DNA of 64,000 nucleotides from Chytriomyces cf. hyalinus JEL632 (Eukaryota; Chytridiomycota; Chytridiomycetes; Chytridiales; Chytriomycetaceae), in the NCBI GenBank assembly GCA_025435555.1, contig JAIWWG010000055.1, positions 182,399 through 246,398 of the forward strand, read 5' to 3'. Below the pieces are notes generated by a model. It was not told the DNA's origin. It saw only the letters and a list, made by a program, of their open reading frames with translations, and did no database searches. Positions 53,927 to 64,000 of the stretch are shown piece after piece. Within the stretch, counting starts at the first letter, position 1; each line of letters opens with the position of its first letter. The position numbers and the translations under genes are program-made.

Positions 53927-55730
53927 GCTGTGAAGCACACAATACTGAATTTACTTCATCACTCGGTTACTTTCTGCTGTTGAATAAAAAGGAATCCAAC
54001 TCCAACAATGCTTGACGATGGTACCAGCAAATGCCTGCTGACGCGTCATTTGTTCACCACTAAAGTGACACATCAAACCCTCGCTTTAAGCACATCGACA
54101 ATAAGAGAGCCAGTATACCAATTGCATCCCCTCATCCGCTTTTCGTTCAGAGTGCCGCTGCCACTGCCGACCCTTGCTGTATTAAGTGTTACACAAGCTT
54201 TTGCCGGCGAAAGATAATCCCCTCAAAACAAAATGTGGATGGTGGTGCAAACGAATCCATGATTCTCATGAACCGGTATTTCGAATAACTCACTTGTCAA
54301 AACCCAGTGTAAATACGGTTGTGCAGCAGCAGTGCCTTGTCTTCCCACAGATCATCATTCTCACGCGTTTCCATACAAAACCAGCTTCTTTTTCAACACA
54401 GGTACAATAATCCTCAAATCCAAACCATACATCCTTTCAACAGACACACACACAAAAAAATGCATCAGGGAAACAATGATGGGAAAACCTCGGAACACTG
54501 CCCAGTGACGCAACGTCTTGATGTGTATATTGCATGCCCATATTTTTTCTCATACATCACCCTGAGGTGCGTCACAAGTCTGTCGAGCACTCTGGATGTG
54601 GGAAAGGTTCACTGCGGGAATCGGTGGCCCGGATAAATGTTCCCCATGTGGTTGGTCAGTTTTACTCGCAGCTTGAAGCATGTGTTCTCAGAATCACAGA
54701 TGCTAATAATTTTGCTCAAATCTACTGCTGGACAAAGCAGGGATTGATCTTTTGAATAAAGCCAACAGCTGATAGGGTGGGCCAAAAGGACTTGGTGGTG
54801 TTCCTTGATGATGCTCAGGCAAAATATGATGACCCTGCCTTCCGGAATCTCCTTATCAAAATTGGACACACGCGATATGTATGTATATGGCGTACAATCC
54901 TGGGGTAATTGAAATGGTTGTTCATTCAAATGAAGCTGACTGTTGTAATTTGCAGCGAACATTTACAACATCTATGGCATGTGCTGTATCCAGCCAGATG
55001 TTTATGGTTTTGGCCAGTTGTTCAAATCAATCATTCCTGTCATGAAGGGCGACTTTGAAGACTTGCTAAATCTAGAAAGGGTGTCTGTGGAATCACACGC
55101 ACGGAATTGGGGTTGAAAAAAACCGCCGCGAGACGAATTATTTTATACCTGATCCGATAGTGGGTGACGAACCATTTGCTGTAAATGCAAGACAGATTGG
55201 GATAACTGAAAGAAGAACAAAATGAGGACGTTGTGTATGTTTTTCATAAATTACATTCGATAAGGCGAAAGAACGCGAGAGATGGTCAACCTCGAATCGC
55301 TTCTTCAAATCATTTTTCACATCAATGCCACCTTTCTGTAACTTCTGTAGATGAGACATCATGGTGCCGTTTTCATGTCGCGACTGACGCTGTGTTGAGT
55401 TGATCTAAGTTCTCAATGATTTCGGGCAGAACAGCAGTCACGTTATCCTTGTGTTTCGCAACTCGAGTTTAAACGCTTTATGAGCCATCATCAGGGCGCC
55501 TGGATTTGAGGTTAAGATTATCGCCAACTGGGGGTTGAGTTCCCTGAAAAGTGTCTGGAAGTCTGCGATGTCATGAGCATTCGCAGTCATGAAGGCCGTC
55601 GTCGCTGTTGCAGAGTCCAGTGCCACGACATAGATGTTGTTTTGGAGACGCAGGTAATTTCGTTTGCCAGTTACAACATGCAGTTGATAATGCTCCAGGC
55701 CAATAGGTATAAAGTTGAAGTAAAAAATAA
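53927..55730. other. gene-poor stretch with decayed frames, including the diverged arm-2 extension
   Basis: Positions 54128-54306 match the outer flank of arm 1. Further right, disconnected protein-like pieces occur: plus strand near 54560-54755 (HKSVEHSGCGKGSLRESVAR, NNFAQIYCWTKQGLIF) and 54955-55115 (YNIYGMCCIQPDVYGFGQLF); minus strand at 55752-55438 (LDSATATTAFMTANAHDIAD, FQTLFRELNPQLAIILTSNP) and 55362-55138. None keeps a frame long enough for a gene and I recognise no family. It may be debris of a mobile element or of an old gene. Confidence 0.35.
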
Positions 55731-58700
55731 ATGCCTGAACACGATTTGCCACACCCTACTGAGGACGATGATGAGGATCAGTTGGAGTATGACGACGATA
55801 ATGACGACGAGAACGAGGGCGATGACGAAGAAGCGAGACCCTTGATAGCTTCAGTCCAGGCACCTGCCACTGACAGGGCCCTTGCGTCGGCAACGGCAGT
55901 CTCTCCGCACGCGCAAGCACTCTATCCGTACCTATCCCTGCCTCTTCTAGTGGCTGTCCTCGCACCGCTGATTCTCGCTGCTTTGCATGCGCTCGTGCTT
56001 AAAAATGCGAGCTTGCCGTCAAAAGTGATTTCTGGCGAGTTGGACCCCAGCCTTTTCTCAGGCGTGGATGCGTGGGCACACACAACAGCCATGACTGAGA
56101 ACGCCCATCCGCACAACTCGCGAGACAATGACCGGGTGCGCGCATACATCCACTCGCACGCCGTGCGTCTCCAGTCTATCGCACGAGAACGAGGCGTGTC
56201 TGTCGAGTTGGCCGACGACACCGTGAACATGGTCACTCAGGATGCCCGTGTGTATTACCAGTCCAACAATATTCTGCTGCGCGTGAATACTTTTGACCAT
56301 CGCGAACATTCTGTTCCGTCCAATTCATCCAAAAAGGCGCTTCTTGTTTCCAGCCACTTTGACTCACAAGTCGTGGCAAATGGAGTTGTCGATAATGCAA
56401 TCTCTGTCGCTGTTGCAATCGAACTCGTCCACTCGGTCCTCCACGCCTCACATCTCGATCATCCGCTCATCATCAACTTCAACAACGGCGAAGAACTGTT
56501 TCTTCTCGGCGCTGGTGCCTTCACCCTTCATCCTTGGTTCTCGCAAATATCCGCCTTCATCAACTTGGACGGTACCGGAAGTGCTCCAGGTACCCGCAGT
56601 ATGCTATTTCGCACAAACTCGATCGCGCTGACGAAAGAGATGAAGCAGCATGCGCCAAAGCCCCATGCATCTGTCTTGTTCAACAACTTGGTCTCAAGAG
56701 TGCCAAGTGAGACGGATTATCGTGTTTATGTTGGATATGGTCACTTGCAAGGGCTCGACCTTGCCTTCTACTCGTACAGGTTAACTGTCACCTCCCTTCT
56801 TGTGCGCGCTGAGCGACATTTAATTTTTCTCTCTCAACAGATATCAGTACCACACTCCGGATGATAGTGTTGAATTTTCATGGCCGATATCAGCCCAACA
56901 TCTTGGCGACAATGTCCTTGCAACTGTTCTCGGAATCTGTAACAACCCAACACTTCTTGAATCATTGGACGTAGTTACTCCAAATCTCACGCAGCCCATT
57001 CTGGATCCTTTGCCGGTGCCGGACTTTGTATATTTCGACATGTTTGGCACATTCATGACTGTCACATCGGGTCGCAATTTTCGCTTAACAATTATTTGGA
57101 TCTTGATTGGCTGTCTTGTTTGGGCGATTGGAAAAACTGTGACAGTGAGCGCTAAAATGGGTGGCAGGAAATTCCTTGTACGCTACGTGCGGCCAACTGC
57201 CGAAGCATTTATCTGTGTCTTGGGAGGAAGCATTGTTGTGTTGGGATCAGTTGCGATTTTGAGCGCGTGCAAGAGTTATTTCAATCAAGGATCAAGTTAT
57301 GGCATGCCTATCATCAATTTGATCTGGATTTGTGCAGTTGTTTTTGGAGGATTGGCGGGATGGGTGAAGGTGTGGCCAACTGTTGCCGAAGCACTTCGAC
57401 TGCGAAAGAAAACAAATGCGAGCAGTACCACTGGACGTGGAAGGGCTGCCGTTCTTGGACAAGTGCCTGTTGGCGTCGGTATTGGACAAGGTAGACGGGC
57501 AGGAGGACGAAGAGGAAGAAGGCCTTTGAATCAAAGTTTTTCAACTTCGCCACTGCTTCCTTCGGCGTACCAAGTTTCCATGGGTCCTCCTTTGGAAAAG
57601 TGGCTGCCGTATGGACTTGTTGCGTTTTGGGGAACTCTCTTGATTCCTACCATGATTCTGTCCAGCTATGGGTACAATGGGCTTTTCTTTTTGGCGCATT
57701 GGGGATTTTACAGTCTCTTGGCGGTTGGATTCACGCAATTGGTTTCGCCACTTGCGCTGAAGTGGTGGCGGCAAGGGGCCGCTGCGTCCCTTGACTTGGC
57801 TCACAGTCCACAGTCAGGTCAAAGTGCGTCATCAGTTGCTTGGCATAATCGAGTGATTCGATTTTATGAGAAGCAGATTTGGGGAGTTCAGTTGGCGCTC
57901 GCGTCGGTGATGCCTGGCTTTTTGACGCTGGATATTATGGGACAGCTGTTGATCAGTTTACCAGCATGTGCGTTTGCTGTTACCTTTTTAATATTTTGCT
58001 GACGTATTTTCATACTAGGTATTCCTGGAACGCCTGAAATTGTTAATGATCTTTTCTTTGCGGCGCTGTTTGTGCTCTTGTTTGCCAACTTGCTTCCGGC
58101 GTTTCAAATGTCGCGTAAATCATACCTGGCTGAGGCTGTTTTATGCGTCATTGCATTGCCTTTTCTCGCAAGCAGCATGTTCATGTTCCCGCTTTCAAGG
58201 ATCCATCCTCAACAGGTGAGCGGCAATGGCTCCTTGGTCGCAGTTGCCAAAAACTAACCAAAAACAACTGCCAACCAGTACTCGTTTGAACAACTCTGGA
58301 ACATTACAACAAAAACTTCGGCACAATTTTCATCAGTTGACATCTCATTTCGTTACGGCCTGGTGACAAGCCAGGCAAGAGTGCACAAAGAGTTTGAACA
58401 AATCGACTCCAACCTTCTCTGCCGGTCAACCATCGCGAGCCCCAAAAATCTAACGGAATTTAAATGCACGTACCCAGCCATTCAACCCCCATCCGTCAAC
58501 AACAGCTCGCGCGATCCAACCGCGCTTTTGAAACTGTCGGGCGACTTTACACCCGTTTTGGTCGATGCTGCCAAGAATGTGTGGGATCTGCGCGGCGAGT
58601 TTGAAGGTGTTTTGGGGTCGCGGACTTGTACATTGACTGTCGGACATGTGAATCCTCGAGGAGACGAGTATTTTGTGACTTACATTGACCCACCTGCTCA

Positions 58701-59043
58701 TGGTGAAGAGAGCGAGTGGCAGGTTGAAGGTGGTGGTGGTCGACGTGCTGATCCCACGCGAGTAGAGCGTGATGCGACTGCGTTGGGAGTTCCCGAGACT
58801 GTCATTCTTCGTCGCGAGTTTGGGAAAAAGCATGGGATGCGGGTTCCGTTTTGGGTGAGATACAGTGGAGGGGATGCTGATACTGGGCATGGAATTGTAT
58901 TGAATTTGACTGTTGCTTGTTATTTATTGGAGGCGGAGGTGAGTGAGTTTTGGGGGCGGGTGAGGTCGGAGGTTCCTGAGTGGCTTGTGCCAGGACCTGG
59001 GAGGTATGGTGGCGTAAAAGTGTTCAAGACGGTGCAGTTGTAA
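55731..59043 (+). CDS. PFF1: M28-family membrane metallopeptidase, Pff1/ERMP1 type
   Basis: The ATG at 55731 is followed by a strongly acidic cytosolic N-terminus and a first transmembrane helix (LPLLVAVLAPLILAALHALV). The lumenal peptidase domain shows the M28 zinc ligands: LLVSSHFDSQ (His, Asp), NGVVDNAISV (bridging Asp), INFNNGEELF (catalytic Glu plus ligand), FINLDGTGSAPG (Asp) and, after an intron at about 56780-56840, YQYHTPDD (His). Then about eight more transmembrane helices follow (e.g. LTIIWILIGCLVWAIGKT, AFICVLGGSIVVLGSVAILS). Introns near 57972-58018 and 58215-58278 lead to a lumenal C-terminal domain ending VKVFKTVQL. Homologues reside in the vacuolar (Pff1) or ER (ERMP1) membrane; physiological substrates are poorly known. 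All zinc ligands are kept, so it should be active. Confidence 0.88.
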
Positions 59044-59128
59044 GGGCATGAAACTGACGTGTTGATTGGAGATAAATTTGATGTGTGTGTCAGAGAGCAA
59101 ATATAGAACTCATAACCAATTTCTCGCA

Positions 59129-60638
59129 ATGGCCGAAACACTGACGATTCGAATCGGAGCAACGCCGCAGAGGATGCTCGTGTGCAATCCCAATGATGAG
59201 GATAACCCAATCCATGTCAAGAATGCCAACTTTGAGGTGGACTCTTGCTCCGGATCTCTCTCAATGACATTCCTTGCTCATTCCGAAACACATACACGCA
59301 CACAGGGAGATGTCCTCATACGTGTCGCAAACTTCCGCGGCGTTGTTCCCGAAGACGCACCAGGCCCCATCGCTTCGATCCCGTACTTTAACGGACGGTC
59401 TCGGAAAATGAGCTTTCAGTTTCAAGGACGATTCGCAAAGGAATGGTCTGCCGATGACCTGGGTAAACACAACATCTCCTGACATATGTTATGAATCGGG
59501 CTCTTAACTTGGTCGCTTTTGTTTCTTTCTGCATCGCTGTCAATTTACCATAAGTGTGGTCGCAAGATTGGGACCAGCCCCTCAATGTCCCCACCATGAT
59601 GAACCTCTTTACAAAGGTAAATTCAACATCAGTCCCATGCATTCAATGATCTCACACTCGAAATCCCAAATTGCCCGCCAGTTCTGGAAAATGACGGACC
59701 CAGGCTCCTTCTCCGAACTCAACAGTCCAACCCCATATATGCGCTCATTCGTCGCAACAGCAATGTGCACCATCACATCCTGGCCGCCCGTCGTTCCTGC
59801 ATCCGAAATAGGCGAGGAACCGTTCCGCCCAATCCTTGTGGAAAACATTAACGGACTTTTGAGTGCCGAAACGATTGCAAAGGCGCAGAGTGGAGTTGGA
59901 GTGTTGACTGCGCAGGCTTCTGGGTTGAGTTTGGGGGATGCGGAGGATGGTGGTGTCGTTGCGCCTGTTGAGGATGATGTTGGAGAAGGTGTTGCGGATG
60001 CGGACACGCCTGTGGTTAGTGGGGATGTGGAAGTTGCTGGAGATGCAAATGGAAAACAGCCACAGCAGCAGCAAACGCTTGTTTCAAAGTTTGGATTCCC
60101 ACGGCGGATGACGAGCGAACAGAAGCAGCAGCAACAGGCGGAGAAGGAGTCGAAACTGATTGAGCGCATCATGAAAGGCGGGGACGAGTCTGTAAAAGAT
60201 CGACGAAGATTCTTTGCTGTTGAGGAGAATAGGAAAGAGACGGTCTTTAAACCGGATCTTGTTTATGGTTTGTTGCTGGTTTATTTATCCTCTGTTACGC
60301 GTTATTCGTCATGAGGTGTTAATCGCTCTGATGTTTACGTAACGCAGGATTTGAGGTGTTTAACCCGTACTTTGATCCAAACGAATTCAAGGTAATTGTT
60401 ACCAGACATCTGTTTTACCTGTGTTGCTGACAAGTAGAATCAGATCAAAATCCCCGGCGTGTCCATCGACTTGCATAAAGTAACGAACGGGCAGCCCATG
60501 CGATTACGGCTCATGTCCAAGGATGGAGAAACTGTGTTCTTCACTGTCGAAGTGTCAGCACAGCCGGCTGAGGCACCCGCTGATGGAGACAAGCCGCAAG
60601 GCAGATTCGGAGGACTTTTCAACAGGTTTTCAAAATGA
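59129..60638 (+). CDS. DUF1769 (UPF0590) family protein
   Basis: The ATG at 59129 opens MAETLTIRIGATPQRMLVCN. The first exon contains RKMSFQFQGRFAKEWSADDL. After an intron (about 59462-59553) comes VWSQDWDQPLNVPTMMNLFT, the DUF1769 stretch in which a bound partner 'D(F/W)D.P....P'. A further junction near 59616-59660 leads to WKMTDPGSFSELNSPTPYMR, SFVATAMCTI. An acidic, Gln-rich insert follows. The last exons give FEVFNPYFDPNEFKV and IKIPGVSIDLHKVTNGQPMR, LRLMSKDGETVFFTVEVS, ending at TGA 60636. The family is widespread in fungi and has no established biochemical role. The end of the protein, with the G(I/V)SIDLxKxxxGQPxR motif, is the best evidence. Confidence 0.75.
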
Positions 60639-61189
60639 GTATGTTGCAGTGGGTGGGGTGACTTTCTTTTTGGGCGTATGTTTTTCATTCTGTTTTCTTT
60701 TTCTGTCGTGATTTGGGACCTTGACGTTTGTTTGCCAAGTTCCGTGCATTAAACATAACAAAAACGAATTGAAGCTTGATATGTTCCACGAACCCAGGAT
60801 TGCGCGGTGATAATAACAACAACATTGATGCGATTATTCATCGATGCAAAGCACCGCATCATACTCAGCCTGCAGATATCCAAATGCGCATTCATCTTAC
60901 CTCAGAGAGAATCAAACACGTAAAACCAATCGACTTGGGGAAACGAAGGCGTGTCCAGAGAAAGTTGAAACAAACAGGTTCCCTTTCGACTTCTCTCAAA
61001 AGCCTGGATTCATCAGTTGTATTGCATGTTTGATATGAATTATCCACCAAATCTAGACGCTCATGCATGAATGATTTTGTAAAACCAGGAACCTGTGGTG
61101 CCGGTGTAAGTGGGCTCTTGTTCAGTTCATTCATAATTCTATTATATAATATATTAATTTTGAAGAAATTGCAACGTAAATAACCCCGA
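60639..61189. other. intergenic stretch
   Basis: No gene recognised; short frames only. A/T-rich from about 61130, where the flank of the retroelement remnant probably begins. Confidence 0.4.
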
Positions 61190-63247
61190 CTTCCAGAGTC
61201 TTCGAAACCCTGACTTTCGAATTCTTACGTGTCATTTCTTTTAATCACTTTTCGATCTCTTTCTTCGACATTCCAAGAATACGGGTATAAAAGACCTTCC
61301 TCTCATCTACAATAAAGAACATCTTATCCTCTGAATATTCTAAGACCTCCTCGGAATCTGAGCCCATTCCGTAACATTTGGTAGCATCGGAGTGTTGCCA
61401 TGTCTGACTTCCCAATGAACCAAGCCACAAGCCCAGCTGACTCCCAGCAAGCTACCTCCCAAGAGCAACAGCTCCAACAAGTACTCCAAGCCTACAACCA
61501 GTTGCTTGAAACCAACCAGTTTCTCGTTCAAGAACTCGAAGCCATGCGCCTTCGTGCTACCTCTGTCCAGTCTACCATCCAGCCAACCATTGTCGCCCCT
61601 GAAACCGTCCAGCAAGCCACTGTCGTGTCTCGTCCCATGCCGGACTTCAAAATGCCTTCTGTCAAGCCCATTGTTTTCTCTGGTTCCATTAAGAACAAGC
61701 CTGCCCACGAACTCCAGATCTGAATGCGCCTCCATGACCTGGGACCAATACAAGGAATGGATCCAAAAAGCCTTTGGATCTCTACTCACCCTGCCACAAG
61801 CCATTGAAGCCATGGAAAAGCTCTACCAGTCGAAGTCTGCTACCCTGTACACTGCCCAATTCAATGAACTTGTATCTGCCATTTCTGCTGCTGGTGTCAC
61901 CTACGATGTCAAGCACCTCTGTATCAAGTATCTCCAAGGACTCAAGATGCATCTCAGAACCATGCCAGAACTGTTTCAAATCACTGATGACCTTGACAAG
62001 TTGCAACAAGAAGCTGAAAAGTTGGACGACCTCACATTTCACCATGCCAGAAGAACCCAGAATGTAAGCCAGTCCTTTCCTGCCAACCAGACCTCCTTCA
62101 AGAAGCTGCCAAGTACCCGGTCCTTTCGAAACGTGTTTCCAAGCCTCGATGACCCCATGGATATCTCCAACACTGAACAGTCTCAGCCCTTTCAGTCCTT
62201 CAACGTCTCACGCCACAACAGAAAGAGTTCTTTCAATCCAAGGGTTGGTGCCTCTACTGTCAATCCAAGAATCATGACACCGACCATTGCCAGAAGCTCC
62301 AAGAACGTAACCTTCAAGCCCAGAAGTCCAACGCCATCCAGTCTTGATCCAGTCGCCAGGCCTCTTGTCAAGACAGCCAAGGAAACAAACGCCACCAGTC
62401 CAAGTCAAGAATCAATGCCACCACTCAAGTCCATTCTGAAGAAGAAGAAGCTACCATCAACTCAAGCTCTGTTTTTCAAGAATAATTGTTTTGAGCCTCT
62501 CAGCTTTGATGAACCGACCTGCCCTTTGACCACTGCCAACTCTGACTCCACTACTACGGAACCCATAAACGAATTTGATTATCCCCGGTACAATTTACTC
62601 AGCATGAAGAACCACCACTCTTCTGCTTTCTCAGATGCTCCAAGCCTCCTTATCTGCCAAGGAACCATCCAAGACCATCCAGTCTCTATCCTGATCAATT
62701 CAGGTACTACTCCAAGTTTTATCCACGCCAACCTACCGTTTATCCAAGACAGCTCTCTCCAAGCTCAAGACTACAAGATTAGATTAGCCGACAAGTCCCT
62801 CATCCAAGGGAAATGAACGAAATCGTTGCTACTGAAACTCCAAGAAACCCATTCACCGACTCTAGAAGCTATACCGCCATGCCCGGCCTTGCCTACGACA
62901 TTATTTTAGCAAAAGACTTCCTCAATGACTACAATCCAGAAATCGATTGGCCTTCCAATACCATCAAGATTGGTCCTCATCAATGGACATGCACTCTACC
63001 AAGACCTCTACCAGAAGTACTATCGGTACAGCAATTTGACAAGCTGCTACGCAAGAAACCAGATCCAGAAATGATAATCGGCCTCATGATATGCCAGAAC
63101 TTCCAAGACCAGCCAGACCAGACTCTAGACAAGAGTACTAAGCCAGAACCGACTCCAGACAAAACTACCAAGCCAGACCAGACTCCAGATAAAACTTTCA
63201 AGCCTACTACTGCTTCTGTTTGGTTTTGGTTTCTTGGGCTTTTATGA
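61190..63247 (+). mobile_element. truncated Ty3/gypsy-like LTR retrotransposon remnant (gag-protease, no reverse transcriptase)
   Basis: A leader with a TATA box (TATAAAAG, 61286) ends in AACA. It is followed by TGGTAGCATCGGAGTG (61379-61394), a candidate primer-binding site for initiator Met tRNA. The Gag start ATG (61400) is 5 bp further on. Gag N-terminus stops at 61723. The rest of Gag continues in another frame (TWDQYKEWIQKAF, LYTAQFNELVSAISAAGVTY), which indicates an internal deletion. A retropepsin-like segment has ILINSGTTPSF, where the catalytic Asp of the D(S/T)G triad is Asn. After one more frame break comes AYDIILAKDFLNDYNPEIDW, as in Ty3 elements. No reverse transcriptase, RNase H or integrase follows. 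It is a dead element; a matching 3' LTR was not found. Confidence 0.65.
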
Positions 63248-64000
63248 TATTTATTATCTTAAGGTGAATCACAACACATCAAAACAGCTCTCTTTATATA
63301 CATTTTTGGCTCCCATAAAATCTCATTGGCCTTTCTTCAGTTTCACTTTTGAGCCACCCTTTTTTTCCATTTCATTTGTCATTTCATTTCTACAAGTGAG
63401 ATTTGATGTGAAATCATCCATTTTTCATTTGCAGTTTGAAATTGCTGAAAAAGTGAGTCAGTGCTGACAATTCAGTTTTTCAAACTGATTAGTCATTCAT
63501 TACTGGCTGACAGTTAAGGCTTGTCAATTATAATTAATATCCCCACACTGGGTAAGGTTATTGATTAATTGCTTGACTGGCTTGACATATTAGTCATACA
63601 AAAGTAGTAATAGAATACTTTTCCAAGTTGAGTTCTATTTCTTCTTCTTCTGCTTATTTCTCTATAAAGATCAGAAGATAGCTGCATGAAGTTGACAGCA
63701 GTGTGGGTTGAACCAGTGACCTGTGGGTCTTTGGTCGTGAACCTTAACAATCATATAAATTCCAAATAATTACTTTCAACCATGCTTATGCTTGATCAGA
63801 GCAAGAATAGTTGAAATCATGTAGTAGAATAAGCTATCGTCATCTACAAGTCTGCACCCTTTATAGAATACGAGTATTCATGTATTCATTCCTTGTTATA
63901 GTATCTACAAGACGTTTACCCTACTCAATGTCATAATTCATGCCCATATGTATTGAGGTTGGTGGAATGGTGAGGTGCGTGACTCTTCTTATCTGCAGTA
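63248..64000. other. A/T-rich terminal stretch without gene
   Basis: No coding frame of interest. Near 63700 the minus strand contains GGTTCAACCCA, which looks like a Pol III B box, but no cloverleaf can be drawn. Confidence 0.4.

Noticed and set aside
63690-63760. tRNA-like sequence with B box GGTTCAACCCA on the minus strand
   Set aside because: No acceptor stem or D arm can be paired; at most a decayed tRNA-derived repeat.
1-64000. CRISPR arrays, bacterial operons, ribosome binding sites
   Set aside because: None seen; the window is eukaryotic with spliceosomal introns.

Overview
The window is eukaryotic nuclear DNA from a fungus. Genes sit close together on both strands and most are split by short GT-AG introns of about 40 to 90 nt. 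Many introns carry a CTAAC or CTGAC branch-like sequence shortly before the acceptor. Several genes point to fungi: a recyclin-type F-box protein ending in a CAAX box, an Ort1-type mitochondrial ornithine carrier, an Och1-type (GT32) glycosyltransferase and a Pff1-type membrane peptidase. A RECQL4 that still carries its Sld2-like N-terminus, plus a TIR-LRR protein, suggest an early-diverging, chytrid-like lineage. That placement is inference.

Layout. Positions 1-7.6 kb hold a partial CNH-domain vesicle-tethering gene (-), an ABHD12-like lipase (+), a divergent pair of cell-surface genes (a GPI-type secreted protein and a transmembrane SH3 protein) and tRNA-Thr(AGT). Positions 7.6-25 kb hold a KN-type homeodomain gene, SMC2 (condensin ATPase), an unrecognised gene, mitochondrial ribosomal protein uS15m, the ornithine carrier and a coiled-coil membrane protein. 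Between them lie three accessory stretches (8.2-10.4, 17.3-19.4 and 20.7-22.2 kb) filled with broken copies of a coiled-coil gene and a mitochondrial carrier. Positions 25.8-40.4 kb hold a methyltransferase-like gene, a protein with four composite CCCH+CCHC zinc modules, a 20-exon TIR-LRR gene preceded by a textbook heat-shock element, a GT32 glycosyltransferase almost touching it, and recyclin (RCY1). Positions 40.8-41.9 kb hold a Fic-domain protein.

Positions 42.1-54.3 kb form a large inverted duplication. Two arms of about 2.67 kb (42332-45001 and 51263-53926) are almost identical, and each carries the same tandem pair of NmrA/isoflavone-reductase-like genes. They flank a 6.3-kb spacer filled by a RECQL4-type helicase gene. 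Diverged homology extends beyond both ends of the identical core. Positions 55.7-60.6 kb hold an M28-family membrane peptidase and a DUF1769 protein. Positions 61.2-63.2 kb hold a truncated, frame-broken Ty3/gypsy-like gag-protease remnant. The last 750 bp show no gene.

The most interesting object is the TIR-LRR gene at 30584-35927. It has one leucine-rich repeat per exon, a perfect four-unit HSF site upstream, and a possible splice that would fuse it in frame to a type II membrane glycosyltransferase. The near-identical inverted arms around RECQL4 come second. Exon boundaries given here were read by eye from frames and splice consensus; none has been tested with transcripts.
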